Shown here: in pieces, positions 9,355-18,393 of the stretch
Position numbering within the stretch: position 1 is the first letter of the stretch
How the letters are laid out: each line of letters begins with the position of its first letter
Origin: PALSA-894 sp963828625
GTDB taxonomy: Bacteria; Pseudomonadota; Alphaproteobacteria; Rhizobiales; Xanthobacteraceae
DNA length: 64,000 nucleotides
Direction of reading: 5' to 3'
NCBI GenBank assembly: GCA_963828625.1
Contig: CAWHEX010000011.1
Coordinates: 496,001 to 560,000 of the forward strand
Program-made: the position numbers and the translations under genes
The notes under the pieces: model-generated
What the model was told of the DNA's origin: nothing
The model's database searches: none
The model's input: the letters and a program-made list of their open reading frames with translations, nothing else

Positions 9355-9755
9355 TGCGGCGGTGTCCGGCGCAACTGGACGGTGTTCACCTGAAGGATCG
9401 GGCCGGTCGGCGACTGCACGCGCACCACGATGGTCTGCGGCAGCCAGTCGGTCGCGCGCGGATCGATGAAGTTCGCCTGGAACGGCAGCACGTCGACGCG
9501 CCAGCGGTGGCCGGCGGCTTCGCCGGTGAGGCTGCCGGGCCGCAGCTGATCGCGGTCCGGCAATCCGGTGACGATGCTGCGCGTCGTTTCGACGAGCGTC
9601 ATGTGTCCGCCGATCGAGCGCACGCCGCGCACCGTCACGGCAATGAGCGAGCCGATCGCCGAGAGCGAGATGGAGACGACCGCGAGCGCGACCAGCACCT
9701 CGATCAGGGTGAAGCCCGCCGCCGCCTTCCTGCTAGATGCGCTCGAACGGAACAA
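9351..9755 (-). CDS. gspI: Type II secretion minor pseudopilin GspI
   Basis: 134 residues. The prepilin motif AAAGFTLIEVLVALAVVSIS gives cleavage after glycine and the conserved +5 glutamate. The length fits GspI. The start is a TTG inside the 3' end of gspH (23-base overlap), giving the leader FRSSASSRKAAAG. Position between gspH and gspJ supports the assignment, since sequence alone separates GspI from other minor pseudopilins poorly. Confidence 0.83.
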   Translation of the reverse strand: MFRSSASSRKAAAGFTLIEVLVALAVVSISLSAIGSLIAVTVRGVRSIGGHMTLVETTRSIVTGLPDRDQLRPGSLTGEAAGHRWRVDVLPFQANFIDPRATDWLPQTIVVRVQSPTGPILQVNTVQLRRTPPQ

Positions 9756-10242
9756 CCTCGACGCCTCCCGTGAGCCAGTTGACGCGAACCTCGTAGCCGA
9801 CGCCGAGCCGCGTCAGCGCGATCGCGCCGCCGCACGACATGCCTGACGAGAAGAAGCGGATGGTGCTGCCGGCCGCGCGCTGGTTGCAGCGCGCCGCGAG
9901 CAGAGCGTCGAACGCCACATCGTCCGGCACCTTGATGACGCGGCCGGTCGCGCCCGAGCGGATCACGCGCGACGGCGCGTCGATCTCGGTGATGACCTGC
10001 GTGCGGTTGCGGATCGCGGCGTTGCGGTCGGCCTTGAGCATCGCGGCGGCTTCGATCGCATAGGATTCCAGCCGCACGCGCGAGGTGCCGCGCGGCAGCG
10101 CCGGGATCACGATCGCGGCCAGCATTGTGACGATGGCGACGACACAGACGACTTCGAGCAGCGTGAAGCCGGCCGTACCAGCGCGGTCAGCGCTGCCAGC
10201 TCGTGATGTCTTGCGCGGCGGCTGTTCCACCTTCTGTCCCAT
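9733..10242 (-). CDS. gspH: Type II secretion minor pseudopilin GspH
   Basis: About 169 residues. The prepilin helix TAGFTLLEVVCVVAIVTMLA is followed by a GspH/FimT-type body with LKADRNAAIRNRTQVITEID and a C-terminal GGVEVVPFERI. The start is uncertain: ATG at 10242 or GTG at 10230. Both lie inside the 3' end of gspG by 40-56 bases, a larger overlap than elsewhere in this operon. GspH is a minor pseudopilin that bridges the main filament to the tip. Confidence 0.82.
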   Translation of the reverse strand: MGQKVEQPPRKTSRAGSADRAGTAGFTLLEVVCVVAIVTMLAAIVIPALPRGTSRVRLESYAIEAAAMLKADRNAAIRNRTQVITEIDAPSRVIRSGATGRVIKVPDDVAFDALLAARCNQRAAGSTIRFFSSGMSCGGAIALTRLGVGYEVRVNWLTGGVEVVPFERI

Positions 10243-10642
10243 CCGAACCGTAAGAGAGGAGGTCGTAGGTGCCGTGCTGTCCGGGCGCCCGGTAGACATA
10301 CGGGTTGCCCCACGGATCGGGCGGCACCACGCCGCCCTTGAGATAAGGCCCGTTCCAGGACGCGATATTGCCCGGCCGCCGCACCAGCGCCTGAAGCCCT
10401 TCCGAGCCGGCCGGATAGCGGCCGGTATCGAGGAAGAAGAGATCGAGCGCGCTCGCAAAGCTTTCGATCTGGATCTTGGCCGCCTTGGCCTTCGACTCGG
10501 TCAGGTAGTTGAGCACGCGCGGGCCGACGATGCCCATGATCAGCGCGATGATGGTGATGACGACGAGAAGCTCGACCAGCGTGAAGCCGCGCTCTGCGCT
10601 GCGGCGCGCCCGTTTGAATTGGCCAAAGTTACGCATGCTCAC
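10187..10642 (-). CDS. gspG: Type II secretion major pseudopilin GspG
   Basis: 151 residues with a textbook major pseudopilin sequence: cleavage/helix AERGFTLVELLVVITIIALI, then GPRVLNYLTESKAKAAKIQI, the calcium-site region LFFLDTGRYPAGSEGLQALV, NGPYLKGGVVPPDPWGNPYV and SYGSDGTEGG ending DITSWQR. It polymerises into the pseudopilus. A GTG start overlaps the gspF stop (GTGA); an ATG six bases in is the alternative. Confidence 0.95.
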   Translation of the reverse strand: MSMRNFGQFKRARRSAERGFTLVELLVVITIIALIMGIVGPRVLNYLTESKAKAAKIQIESFASALDLFFLDTGRYPAGSEGLQALVRRPGNIASWNGPYLKGGVVPPDPWGNPYVYRAPGQHGTYDLLSYGSDGTEGGTAAAQDITSWQR

Positions 10643-11850
10643 CCGACGATCTGGCTGACGGACAGAAGCGAGGTCATGACGGACACGATCAGCCCGCCGA
10701 CGATGATGCTGATGACGATGATCGCGGCCGGGCCTGCGACGCCGACGACGCGGTCAAGGCTGCGCTGCAGCTTCGCCTCATAGAATTCCGCGACGCGCCC
10801 TGCGAGCATCGGCAACTGCCCCGTTTCCTCGCCCAACCGTAGCATGCGCACCGCCATCGTGGGGAGCGCGGCCGTGTCGGTCAGCGCGTCGGTGAGCTTC
10901 CCGCCGTGGCGCACGCGCTCGACCATCTGCGTCCACACTGCGCGGTCGCTCGTTGCCGACATCATGTCCACCAGGATGCGCAGCGTCGTGGTGAGCGGCA
11001 CCGCGCTCGCCAGCAGGACGCCGAGATTGCGGCAGAACAGGGTCGTGCGGTGGTAGGTGAGCATCGGATGGATCAGCGGCAGGCGTGCGAACAGTCCGAA
11101 CAGGGTGGCGCGCGGCTTTTCCCGGCGCAGCAGGAGCCACACGCCCGCGATGGCGAGGACGAGCACGACGCCGATCGCGTCGCCATGCGCGCGCAGGAAT
11201 TCCGACAGGCCGATGAAGGTCAGCACCACGGGATCGAGCTTGGCGTTAAAGTCGCGCAGCACGGCGGCGAACTGCGGCAGCACGAACAGCAGGAAGAAGG
11301 TGAGCACCGCCATCGCGGCAAGCAGCACGAAGGCCGGATAGCGCAGCGCATCGCCGAGCTTGCGGCGTAGCGCCTCGGCGCGCGCGCGTTCGGCCGCGAG
11401 CACTTCGAGGATTTCGCCGAGCGTGCCGGAGGCTTCGCCGACGCGCACCAGCGCGATGTACATCGGCGGAAAGAGGGAAGGGTGATGCGACAGCGCCTCG
11501 CCGAAGCTCTCGCCCGACATGATGCTGCCGCGCACTTTCGCGACGGTGCGGCGCAGGCCGCCGACATCGGCGTCGCTGGAGAGAAGTTCGAGCCCGTCGT
11601 CGAGCCGCGCGCCGGCTTTCAGCAGCAGCGCGAGGTCGAGCGTGAACACGGTCACGTCCTCGGACTTGGCGCGCTTGCCGAGCGTGAAGAAGGACGATCC
11701 GCTGTCGGGGCGTTCCTCGGTGACGGTCTCGACCGGCACGAGGCCGAGATATTCGATGCGGCGCGCGACCTCTGTGGAGGTCGGCGCGGAAATCTGACCG
11801 GTGACGATCTCGCCTGCCTGCGTGAGCGCCTTGTAGCGGAAACTGGGCAC
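10639..11850 (-). CDS. gspF: Type II secretion inner-membrane platform protein GspF
   Basis: 403 residues with two GspF domains separated by membrane helices. It opens VPSFRYKALTQAGEIVTGQI from a GTG, then shows LLLKAGARLDDGLELL, GESFGEALSHHPSLFPPMYI and ALVRVGEASGTLGEILEVLA. The second domain shows RNLGVLLASAVPLTTTLRIL and MAVRMLRLGEETGQLPML, and the protein ends in a hydrophobic helix. GspF anchors the GspE ATPase. A palindromic repeat separates its start from gspE upstream, the only non-overlapping junction in the minus-strand run apart from gspK/gspJ (3 bases). Confidence 0.93.
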   Translation of the reverse strand: MPSFRYKALTQAGEIVTGQISAPTSTEVARRIEYLGLVPVETVTEERPDSGSSFFTLGKRAKSEDVTVFTLDLALLLKAGARLDDGLELLSSDADVGGLRRTVAKVRGSIMSGESFGEALSHHPSLFPPMYIALVRVGEASGTLGEILEVLAAERARAEALRRKLGDALRYPAFVLLAAMAVLTFFLLFVLPQFAAVLRDFNAKLDPVVLTFIGLSEFLRAHGDAIGVVLVLAIAGVWLLLRREKPRATLFGLFARLPLIHPMLTYHRTTLFCRNLGVLLASAVPLTTTLRILVDMMSATSDRAVWTQMVERVRHGGKLTDALTDTAALPTMAVRMLRLGEETGQLPMLAGRVAEFYEAKLQRSLDRVVGVAGPAAIIVISIIVGGLIVSVMTSLLSVSQIVG

Positions 11851-11865
11851 GCTAGCTTTCCTCAC

Positions 11866-11910
11866 GCATGATCTGGCCCGAAAACCGGTACCCACTCTTC
11901 GGGATCATGC
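11866..11910. repeat. REP-like palindrome, copy 1
   Basis: GCATGATC at the left and GATCATGC at the right flank an interior with CCGAAAACCGG and CTTCGGG, so the whole element folds into an imperfect hairpin. It ends exactly at the TAA of gspE and sits just before the gspF start. A second copy lies at 52114-52160. Elements of this type are dispersed between genes in Bradyrhizobium-like genomes; here it may damp read-through from gspE to gspF (inference). Confidence 0.8.
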
Positions 11911-13605
11911 TTACCTTATCGTCGTGACGCGCAACACTTCGGCGGCCGACGTCACGCCCGCGCGGCACTTGGCGACCGCGTCCTCGATCATCGTGGTCAT
12001 GCCGGCCTTCACGGCGGCTTCCTCGACCACGCCGGTGTCGGTGCTCGCGCCGATCAGCTTGCGCACCGGCTCGGTCATTTCGAGGCATTCGAACACGCCG
12101 GAGCGGCCGCGATAGCCGGTGCCGCCGCAGCGCTCGCAGCCGCCGGGCTCGCACACCTTGTCGCCGGCCTTGAAGCCGAGCATGCCGTAGCGCGGATCGA
12201 CCGCGAGATCGCCGGGCGAAAGCCGCTTCTCGACGCGGCAGCGGTCGCACAGGAGCCGCACCAGCCGCTGCGCGATCACGGCGCGCAACGTCGATTTCAT
12301 CAGGAAGCCCTCGACGCCGAGGTCGAGCAGGCGCGGCACGGCCGCCGCCGCCGTCTCGGTGTGCAGCGTGGTGAGCACCAGATGGCCCGTGAGCGCCGCA
12401 TGGATCGCGATGTTCGCGGTCTCGGCGTCGCGGATTTCGCCCACCATGATCACGTCGGGGTCCTGACGCACGAAGGCGCGCAGCGCATTGGAGAAGCTGA
12501 GCCCGATCGAGGGCTTCACCTGGCTCTGGTTGACGCCGTGGATCTCGTATTCGACCGGATCCTCGATGGTGAGGATCTTGCGCGTCGTCTCGTTGAGGAT
12601 CGACAGCATGGTGGCAAGCGTTGTGGTCTTGCCCGAACCGGTCGGGCCGGTGACGACGATCATGCCGTGCGGCAGCATCAGCAGCTTGCGCAGCAGCGTC
12701 TCGTCGGGCGACGACAGCCCGAGCTTGCCGATCTCCAGCAGCCCGCGGTCGCGCGGCAGCAAACGGATGACGGCGGATTCGCCGTGTTGCGTCGGCATGG
12801 TGGCGACGCGCACGTCGAACTCGGCGCGCGAGACGCGCACGCGCGCCGCGCCGTCCTGCGGCAGGCGGCGCTCCGCGATATTGAGGCCGGCGAGGATCTT
12901 GATGCGCGAGATCAGCGCGGCGGGGAGCACGCCGGACGGCGTCGGCACCGCGCGCAGGAGGCCGTCGACGCGCATGCGCACGACGAGGCCGGAACGGAAC
13001 GGCTCGATGTGGATGTCGGTCGCGCGCAGCTCCATGGCGCGTTCGAGCAGGTCATTGACGGCGCGCACGACCGGCGCGCCGCTCGCGAGATCGCGCAGCG
13101 ATTCCACGTCGTCGTCTTCGCGCGCGAGCGATCCCGCATCCGCCTCGGGCGACGCTTCGTCATCTTCGCCGACGCGCCTGGTCAATACGGTCGCAATGTC
13201 CTCGTAGGAGGCGATCTCGATCCCGACCGGGGTACCGAGCACGATCTCGGCTGCGCGCAGCGCCGCGACATCGTTCGGATCGGCAAGCGCGAGGCGCGCG
13301 CGCCCGTCCGTGCCCGTGTAGGGGAACACCAGCGTCTCGCGCAGGAAGCGGCGGGAGAACTTCGGCGCCAGCGACGGCGCGGCGATCAATTGTGGCAGGC
13401 CGATGCGCGAAAGACGGTAGAAGCCCGCGACCTCGTCGGCGAAGTCGTTCGCCGAAAGATCGCTCGCCTCCCAAAGGTCTCGCAGCGTTCTTTCGCCGTT
13501 TCGGCGCGGGGTGGAGTTGAGCTTTGCTAGTAAGCCGTCAGCATTGAAATGCCGTTGTGACAAGTAATCCACAAATTCGTCTACAATATTTGTGCTCATG
13601 GACAT
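11911..13605 (-). CDS. gspE: Type II secretion ATPase GspE
   Basis: About 564 residues. It has an N-terminal N1E/MshEN-like domain, then LERAMELRATDIHIEPFRSG, Walker A GPTGSGKTTTLATML, Asp box IEDPVEYEI, Walker B VGEIRDAETANIAIHAALTG and the His box LVLTTLHTETA. A zinc-finger-like region with paired cysteines (LLCDRCR, then CEPGGCERCGGTGYRGRSG) is typical of GspE and PilB. This ATPase powers pseudopilus assembly from the cytoplasm. Starts at 13620, 13605 and 13599 are all possible. First gene of the minus-strand operon, divergent from gspD. Confidence 0.95.
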   Translation of the reverse strand: MSMSTNIVDEFVDYLSQRHFNADGLLAKLNSTPRRNGERTLRDLWEASDLSANDFADEVAGFYRLSRIGLPQLIAAPSLAPKFSRRFLRETLVFPYTGTDGRARLALADPNDVAALRAAEIVLGTPVGIEIASYEDIATVLTRRVGEDDEASPEADAGSLAREDDDVESLRDLASGAPVVRAVNDLLERAMELRATDIHIEPFRSGLVVRMRVDGLLRAVPTPSGVLPAALISRIKILAGLNIAERRLPQDGAARVRVSRAEFDVRVATMPTQHGESAVIRLLPRDRGLLEIGKLGLSSPDETLLRKLLMLPHGMIVVTGPTGSGKTTTLATMLSILNETTRKILTIEDPVEYEIHGVNQSQVKPSIGLSFSNALRAFVRQDPDVIMVGEIRDAETANIAIHAALTGHLVLTTLHTETAAAAVPRLLDLGVEGFLMKSTLRAVIAQRLVRLLCDRCRVEKRLSPGDLAVDPRYGMLGFKAGDKVCEPGGCERCGGTGYRGRSGVFECLEMTEPVRKLIGASTDTGVVEEAAVKAGMTTMIEDAVAKCRAGVTSAAEVLRVTTIR

Positions 13606-13708
13606 GATCGTTCTATGCAAAGGTCCATGGTTTCGTCGTACTGTGGATAGAAGTTCCTGCTTGTCTAAGATTGTGAATATTTATCATGCGACGAGAAGCG
13701 GTGTCAAT

Positions 13709-13736
13709 TTGCACAGCCTCGACTCTCCGATATGCT
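13709..13736 (+). promoter_or_regulatory. Candidate sigma-70 promoter for gspD
   Basis: TTGCAC (13709-13714) and TATGCT (13731-13736) are separated by 16 bases. They lie about 49 bases before the gspD start in the AT-richer divergent region between gspE and gspD. Promoter assignment is by eye only. Confidence 0.4.
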
Positions 13737-13784
13737 ACGAAGGATTAGTCGGCTCGTATACGCACTAATGTTGTTGGGTGGGCA

Positions 13785-16130
13785 GTGCTGAACAGTCGCT
13801 GGGCGTTGCGTCACGGCCGGACCCTCACGCGCACGCGTGCGGTGCTCGGCGCCGTGCTGATCGCGGCCCTTGCCGGCTCCTGCAATCTCCTCACAACCGA
13901 AGACAACCCGCGCCGCGAACCGGACGTGTTCGACAAGGTGCGCTCGATCGACCTGCTGCCGCGCTTCCCGCGGCCGACCGGCGTGGCTCAGACCGGGACC
14001 GGCGACGGCGTGCGGCCTGCGACTTATCCCGGCGCCGAAGGCGGCGGCAACGCGGCGCGCGATGTCTCGCACGTCAACGGCGCGCAGCCCGCGACCAACG
14101 GCGACGGCTACGAGCTGAATTTCGAGAACACGCCGGTGACCGGCGTCGCCAAGGTCGTGCTCGGCGACATCCTCGGCGTCGGCTACCTGATCGATCCGCG
14201 CGTGCAGGGCACCGTCACGCTCGCGTCCGGCCGCCCGGTGTCGAAGGCGGACCTGCCGTTCGTGCTGGAAAGCGCGCTGCGCCTCTCGGGCGCTGCGCTG
14301 GTGCGCGACAAGCGCGGCTACATCATCGTTCCCGCCGCCGAAGCGATCGGGACCGGCAGCATCGATACGGCGAGCCGTGCCGAGCCGGGCTTCGGCATCA
14401 CGGTCGTGCCGCTGCAATACGTCTCGGCCGCAACGCTCGCGAAGCTGATCGACAGCTTCGCCCTCAAGCCCGGCACGGTGCGCGTCGATACCACGCGCAA
14501 TTTCGTGCTGGTGCAGGGCAGCGGCACCGACCGGCGCAACGCGGTCGATACGGTGCTCAACTTCGACGTCGACTGGATGCGCGGCCAGTCGGTCGGCATC
14601 TATCCGGTGCGCAACTCGACGCCCGAGCCGGTGATCAGCGAACTCGAACGCATCATGGATACGGGCGAGGGCGGCCTGAGCCAGAGCCTCGTCAAGCTGC
14701 AGCCGGTCGCGCGGCTCAACGCCATCATGGTGATCACCACCAAGCCGGCGCTGCTGCGCACCACCGCGATGTGGATCACCCGGCTCGACAAGTCGGACAC
14801 GGCCTCGACCGGCGTGAAGGTCTATCAGGTGCGCTACGGCGATGCGCGCCAGATGGCCGGGCTGCTCAACGACATCTTCGGCGCGGGGCGCGGCGGCGGC
14901 GCGATCGACAGCGCCACCAACCAGATCGCGCCGGGCGCGGGCGTCGCCACCAGCACCAGCGAAGCGATCCAGCAGGGCGGGCTGCGCATCGGCGGCGCGC
15001 GCACGCAGCCGGGCGGATCGTCCTCGGACTCGCGGCTGAGCGGCGCGACCACCAATCCGGCAATCCCCGCAACGGGAGCGGGCGGCGGAGCCGACACGTT
15101 CGCGTCGCGCAGCGGGCCGTTCGGGCGCGGCGGCGCGGCCGGCGGTTTCGGCGCGAGCGGCGGCACGGGCCTCGGCGGCGGCACCGGGGCGGCGGGCGGG
15201 CAAGCGATCCTGCCGAACGTGCGCATCACGGCGGATGCGGTGAACAACACGCTGCTGATCTACGCCAATCAGGAACAGTACCGCCTGATCGAGCAGACGC
15301 TGAAGCAGCTCGACCGGCCGCAGCTTCAGGTCTCGATCGACGCCACCATCGCGGAGATCACGCTCAACGAGAACCTGAGCTACGGCGTGCAGTTCTTCTT
15401 CAAGAGCAGCGACGTCGGGTATTCCGCCGACAAGGGCTCGGCGGGCCTGAGCCGCGCCGGCAGCGCGCTCATCAGCCGCGCGCTTCCGGGCTTCAACTTC
15501 CTGCTCGGACCCGAGAGCGAGCCGCGCGTCGTGCTCGATGCGCTGCGCGCCGTGTCCGACGTGAAGGTGATCTCCACGCCGTCGGTCGTGGTGCTCGACA
15601 ACCAGACCGCCACCTTGCAGGTCGGCGATCAGGTGCCGGTCGCGACCGCGAGCGCGACCGTGCTCACCGGCACCGGCGCGCCGGTGGTCAACACCATCGA
15701 CTATCGCAACACCGGCGTGATCCTGCGCGTGGTGCCGCGCATCAACGCGAACGGCAACGTGCTGCTCGACATCGAGCAGGAGATTTCCAACGTCGCGGCG
15801 GGCTCGGCCGGCAGCCTGACTCCGACGGTGTCGCAGCGCCGGGTGAAAAGCTCGATCGCGGTCGCGAGCGGGCAGACCGTGCTGCTCGCGGGCCTGATCA
15901 GCGAGCGGAACGAGAGCGGCCGCAGCGGCATTCCGCTGATCGACCAGCTCGGCGAACTCGGCAAGCTGATCGGCAGCAACACCAAGGTGGCGCAGCGCAC
16001 CGAACTGATCATCTTCATCCGGCCGCAGATCATCCGCGACGGCGTCGATGCGATGCGCGTCGCCGAGGAGATGCGCACCAAGCTGCGCGGGCGGATCGGC
16101 ACCAGCGATCCGAACTATCGCAAGCAATAG
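13785..16130 (+). CDS. gspD: Type II secretion secretin GspD
   Basis: 781 residues, outer-membrane channel. The leader ends LIAALAGSCNLL, a lipobox-like site. N-domains follow (VLGDILGVGYLIDPRVQGTV, YVSAATLAKLIDSFALKPGT, VYQVRYGDARQMAGLLNDIF). A glycine/serine-rich insert of about 100 residues then interrupts the N3-type region (residues about 370-470). The C-terminal secretin domain shows STPSVVVLDNQTATLQVGDQ, VASGQTVLLAGLI and RTELIIFIRPQII. The start is GTG. A lipidated secretin could reach the outer membrane without a separate pilotin; none is seen here. Confidence 0.93.
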   Translation: MLNSRWALRHGRTLTRTRAVLGAVLIAALAGSCNLLTTEDNPRREPDVFDKVRSIDLLPRFPRPTGVAQTGTGDGVRPATYPGAEGGGNAARDVSHVNGAQPATNGDGYELNFENTPVTGVAKVVLGDILGVGYLIDPRVQGTVTLASGRPVSKADLPFVLESALRLSGAALVRDKRGYIIVPAAEAIGTGSIDTASRAEPGFGITVVPLQYVSAATLAKLIDSFALKPGTVRVDTTRNFVLVQGSGTDRRNAVDTVLNFDVDWMRGQSVGIYPVRNSTPEPVISELERIMDTGEGGLSQSLVKLQPVARLNAIMVITTKPALLRTTAMWITRLDKSDTASTGVKVYQVRYGDARQMAGLLNDIFGAGRGGGAIDSATNQIAPGAGVATSTSEAIQQGGLRIGGARTQPGGSSSDSRLSGATTNPAIPATGAGGGADTFASRSGPFGRGGAAGGFGASGGTGLGGGTGAAGGQAILPNVRITADAVNNTLLIYANQEQYRLIEQTLKQLDRPQLQVSIDATIAEITLNENLSYGVQFFFKSSDVGYSADKGSAGLSRAGSALISRALPGFNFLLGPESEPRVVLDALRAVSDVKVISTPSVVVLDNQTATLQVGDQVPVATASATVLTGTGAPVVNTIDYRNTGVILRVVPRINANGNVLLDIEQEISNVAAGSAGSLTPTVSQRRVKSSIAVASGQTVLLAGLISERNESGRSGIPLIDQLGELGKLIGSNTKVAQRTELIIFIRPQIIRDGVDAMRVAEEMRTKLRGRIGTSDPNYRKQ

Positions 16131-16140
16131 CGTTTCCGAC

Positions 16141-16746
16141 ATGGCGTGGATTTCGCTCGTCGACCGCCTGCATTGGCGGGAGCGCCCGCTTGCGGCGCTC
16201 GCGGTCGTGCTGCTCGCGCTCGCCGCATTTGCCGTGAGCCTCGTGGCGGCGCCGGGACTTCCCGGCTGGCTCGGCGGCGCGCTGGCGCTCATCGCGATTG
16301 CGATCGCCGTGATCGACATGCGCTTCTTCATCATCCCGAACGAGCTGTCGGCGGCCGCGTTCGTGCTCGCGCTGGTGAACGCCGCGGTGCTCGCGCCGGC
16401 GGAGGCGTGGAGCGCGGCCGGCTTCGCGCTGCTGCGCGGCGCGGTGCTCGGGCTGCTGTTCTACGGGCTGCGTGCGCTCTACCGGCGTGTGCGGGGCCGC
16501 GAGGGCCTCGGGCTCGGCGACGTCAAGCTTGCGGCGGTCGCGGGCGCATGGCTCGACTGGATGACCGCACCGATCGCGATCGAGATCGCGGCACTCGCGG
16601 CGATCGCGGTATTCGCGGTGCGCTACTTCGCGGGCGGACAGACGCTCGACACCGCGGCGAAATTTCCGTTCGGGCTGTTTCTCGCGCCGAGCATCTGGCT
16701 CGGCTGGCTGATCGAAGTGACGCTGCTGGCGCCGCTCGTTCTCTAG
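16141..16746 (+). CDS. Prepilin peptidase (A24, short form)
   Basis: 201 residues, mostly membrane helices. The two aspartates of A24 peptidases are visible in AVIDMRFFIIPNELS and in GLGLGDVKLAAVAG. It lacks the N-terminal methyltransferase/zinc domain of classical PilD/GspO, so it resembles the short CpaA/TadV-type enzymes. It would cleave the leaders of GspG-K. It lies 10 bases after gspD and probably shares its transcript. Its stop overlaps the 3' end of the convergent VanZ gene by four bases. Confidence 0.88.
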   Translation: MAWISLVDRLHWRERPLAALAVVLLALAAFAVSLVAAPGLPGWLGGALALIAIAIAVIDMRFFIIPNELSAAAFVLALVNAAVLAPAEAWSAAGFALLRGAVLGLLFYGLRALYRRVRGREGLGLGDVKLAAVAGAWLDWMTAPIAIEIAALAAIAVFAVRYFAGGQTLDTAAKFPFGLFLAPSIWLGWLIEVTLLAPLVL

Positions 16747-17090
16747 GCGGGCCGCGCGAACAGCCGCGTGACGAGCGCGGCGAGCACGACACCCGCGCAG
16801 GCCGCAAGCGCATCGACAACAAAATCGATGAGGCGCGGATGCCGCCCCGGCGCGTAGAACTGCGCGAGCTCGATCGCGGCGGCGAAGATCGCCAGCATTG
16901 CCATGTGCCACGCGGACCGGTTGGGATAACCGAGACCGACCGCGAGGCCTGCAAGCGCGAAGATCGCCGCATGCTCGAAATTGTGCGGCAGGAACGTCAC
17001 GGGGCGCAGTGTTGGGCTGACCAGCGACAGCACGACGATGGCGGCGAAGCAAAACCACGCCGCGATCTGGAAGATCTTCTGCGCCGTCAT
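16743..17090 (-). CDS. VanZ-like membrane protein
   Basis: 115 residues with about four membrane helices. VanZ-family motifs are present: PHNFEHAAIFALAGLAVGLG and AAIELAQFYAPGRHPRLIDF followed by VVDALAACAGV. VanZ-like proteins recur at the ends of exopolysaccharide loci; their activity is not established. The ATG overlaps the stop of the upstream flippase (ATGA), so it is the last gene of that operon. Confidence 0.83.
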   Translation of the reverse strand: MTAQKIFQIAAWFCFAAIVVLSLVSPTLRPVTFLPHNFEHAAIFALAGLAVGLGYPNRSAWHMAMLAIFAAAIELAQFYAPGRHPRLIDFVVDALAACAGVVLAALVTRLFARPA

Positions 17091-18391
17091 CCGCTCAGTC
17101 TCGTTGCCGCATTGACCGGCCGCGATGCGACCGCTGGCCGCGCCGGACTGCGCTCGCGCAACACGCGCTGCGCCGCGATCCAGAGATAGGCCCAGCAGAC
17201 CGCTTCGCCGGCCACCACGCCCGCCAATGACCATGCGACCGAGGTGACGGCAAGCAGAACGGAAACCGAGACGAGCCCGACGAGGCCGCCGAACGTGGTC
17301 GCGAGCGCGACCGGCTTGAACTCGCCGGCGGCCTGGATGAAGGCGAGCGGCGCGTTGTAGGTCGAATAGATCAGCACCGAGAGGCCGGTGAGCGCGACGA
17401 TCAGCGGCATCGCGGTGCCGGAGAATTTTCCCGCGAACGCATACGTCTCGATCAGCGGCCAGCCGAGCCAGATGGCGAGCCCGACCGCCGCGCAGGTGAG
17501 CGCGATGACGGCGCACAGCGAATAGAGCGTGAGGCTCACGCGGCGGTATTGCCGCGCTGCCAACGCGGCGGCGAAATCCGGACGGAACACGTTGACCACG
17601 GCCGAGATCGCGGGCCGCAGCGGACTGAACAGCACGATGGCGGCGGCGACCGGCGCATAGGCGGCGGGCCCCGCGATGGCGGCGACGAGGAACGTCAGCG
17701 CCTGGCTCTGCACGTTCCACGTGGTCGCGGCGACAAGCGACCAGCGCACGTCCGGCCAGATCGCGCCATAGTGGCGGCGCGTGCGCGGCCGGAAGCTCAC
17801 GCGCGGACGCGAGACCGCGCGCAGCGCGACGCCGATCGCCACGATGTTCGCGGCGGCGAGCGCCGACAGCACGGTCGTGACCGAGATGTCGTTCTGCCAC
17901 AGCAGCGCCGCCACGAACGCAATGCCGCTCGCCGAATAGCTGAAGTCGGACGCGACGGACGCCGCCATGGCGCGGCGCGCGAACATCACGGTGCGGACGT
18001 GATTGCGCAGCGTCCAGGTTCCGGCGAAGGCGCCGCCCGCGAGCGCCTCCAGCCCGTGCCCGGTGGTGAGCCAGAGCGCGAGCGCCGCGAGGAGGGTAGC
18101 CGCTATGGACACGAGCAGCGCGATCGAGCCGAACACGACGTCGAGGTAATCGAGCGCGCCGCGGCTTTTCAGCCGCGCGAGCCGCACCGTGGCGGGCACG
18201 GTGACGAAGGCGTTGCCATAGGTCAGCGCGATGCCGCCGAGCACGAAGGCGATCGCGAAGATGCCGAAGTCGTGCAGGCTGAGCAGGCGGATGAGCAGCA
18301 GCGTGAGAATGAAATGGAAGCCGCTCTGCAGCCCTTCGCCGCCGAGCGAGAGCAGGAAGTTGCGGCCGAGCTGGATGAAATCGCGGCGCAT
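17087..18391 (-). CDS. Polysaccharide flippase (Wzx/MATE-like)
   Basis: 434 residues with 12 or so hydrophobic segments. The start reads MRRDFIQLGRNFLLSLGGEG, then LLLIRLLSLHDFGIFAIAFV, the usual Wzx/oligosaccharide flippase opening. It would move lipid-linked repeat units across the inner membrane for the polymerase at 24632-25960. It sits between the GT4 gene (two bases upstream) and the VanZ gene (overlapping), forming a three-gene operon. Confidence 0.85.
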   Translation of the reverse strand: MRRDFIQLGRNFLLSLGGEGLQSGFHFILTLLLIRLLSLHDFGIFAIAFVLGGIALTYGNAFVTVPATVRLARLKSRGALDYLDVVFGSIALLVSIAATLLAALALWLTTGHGLEALAGGAFAGTWTLRNHVRTVMFARRAMAASVASDFSYSASGIAFVAALLWQNDISVTTVLSALAAANIVAIGVALRAVSRPRVSFRPRTRRHYGAIWPDVRWSLVAATTWNVQSQALTFLVAAIAGPAAYAPVAAAIVLFSPLRPAISAVVNVFRPDFAAALAARQYRRVSLTLYSLCAVIALTCAAVGLAIWLGWPLIETYAFAGKFSGTAMPLIVALTGLSVLIYSTYNAPLAFIQAAGEFKPVALATTFGGLVGLVSVSVLLAVTSVAWSLAGVVAGEAVCWAYLWIAAQRVLRERSPARPAVASRPVNAATRLSG

Positions 18392-18393
18392 GG

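Noticed and set aside
12361..13530. A 389-codon plus-strand frame opposite gspE
   Set aside because: Shadow of gspE with skewed composition and no recognisable motif.
13704..16334. An 876-codon stop-free frame on the minus strand opposite gspD
   Set aside because: It is antisense to a clear secretin and has the His/Arg/Asp-rich composition of a mirror frame in high-GC DNA. No domain was recognised.
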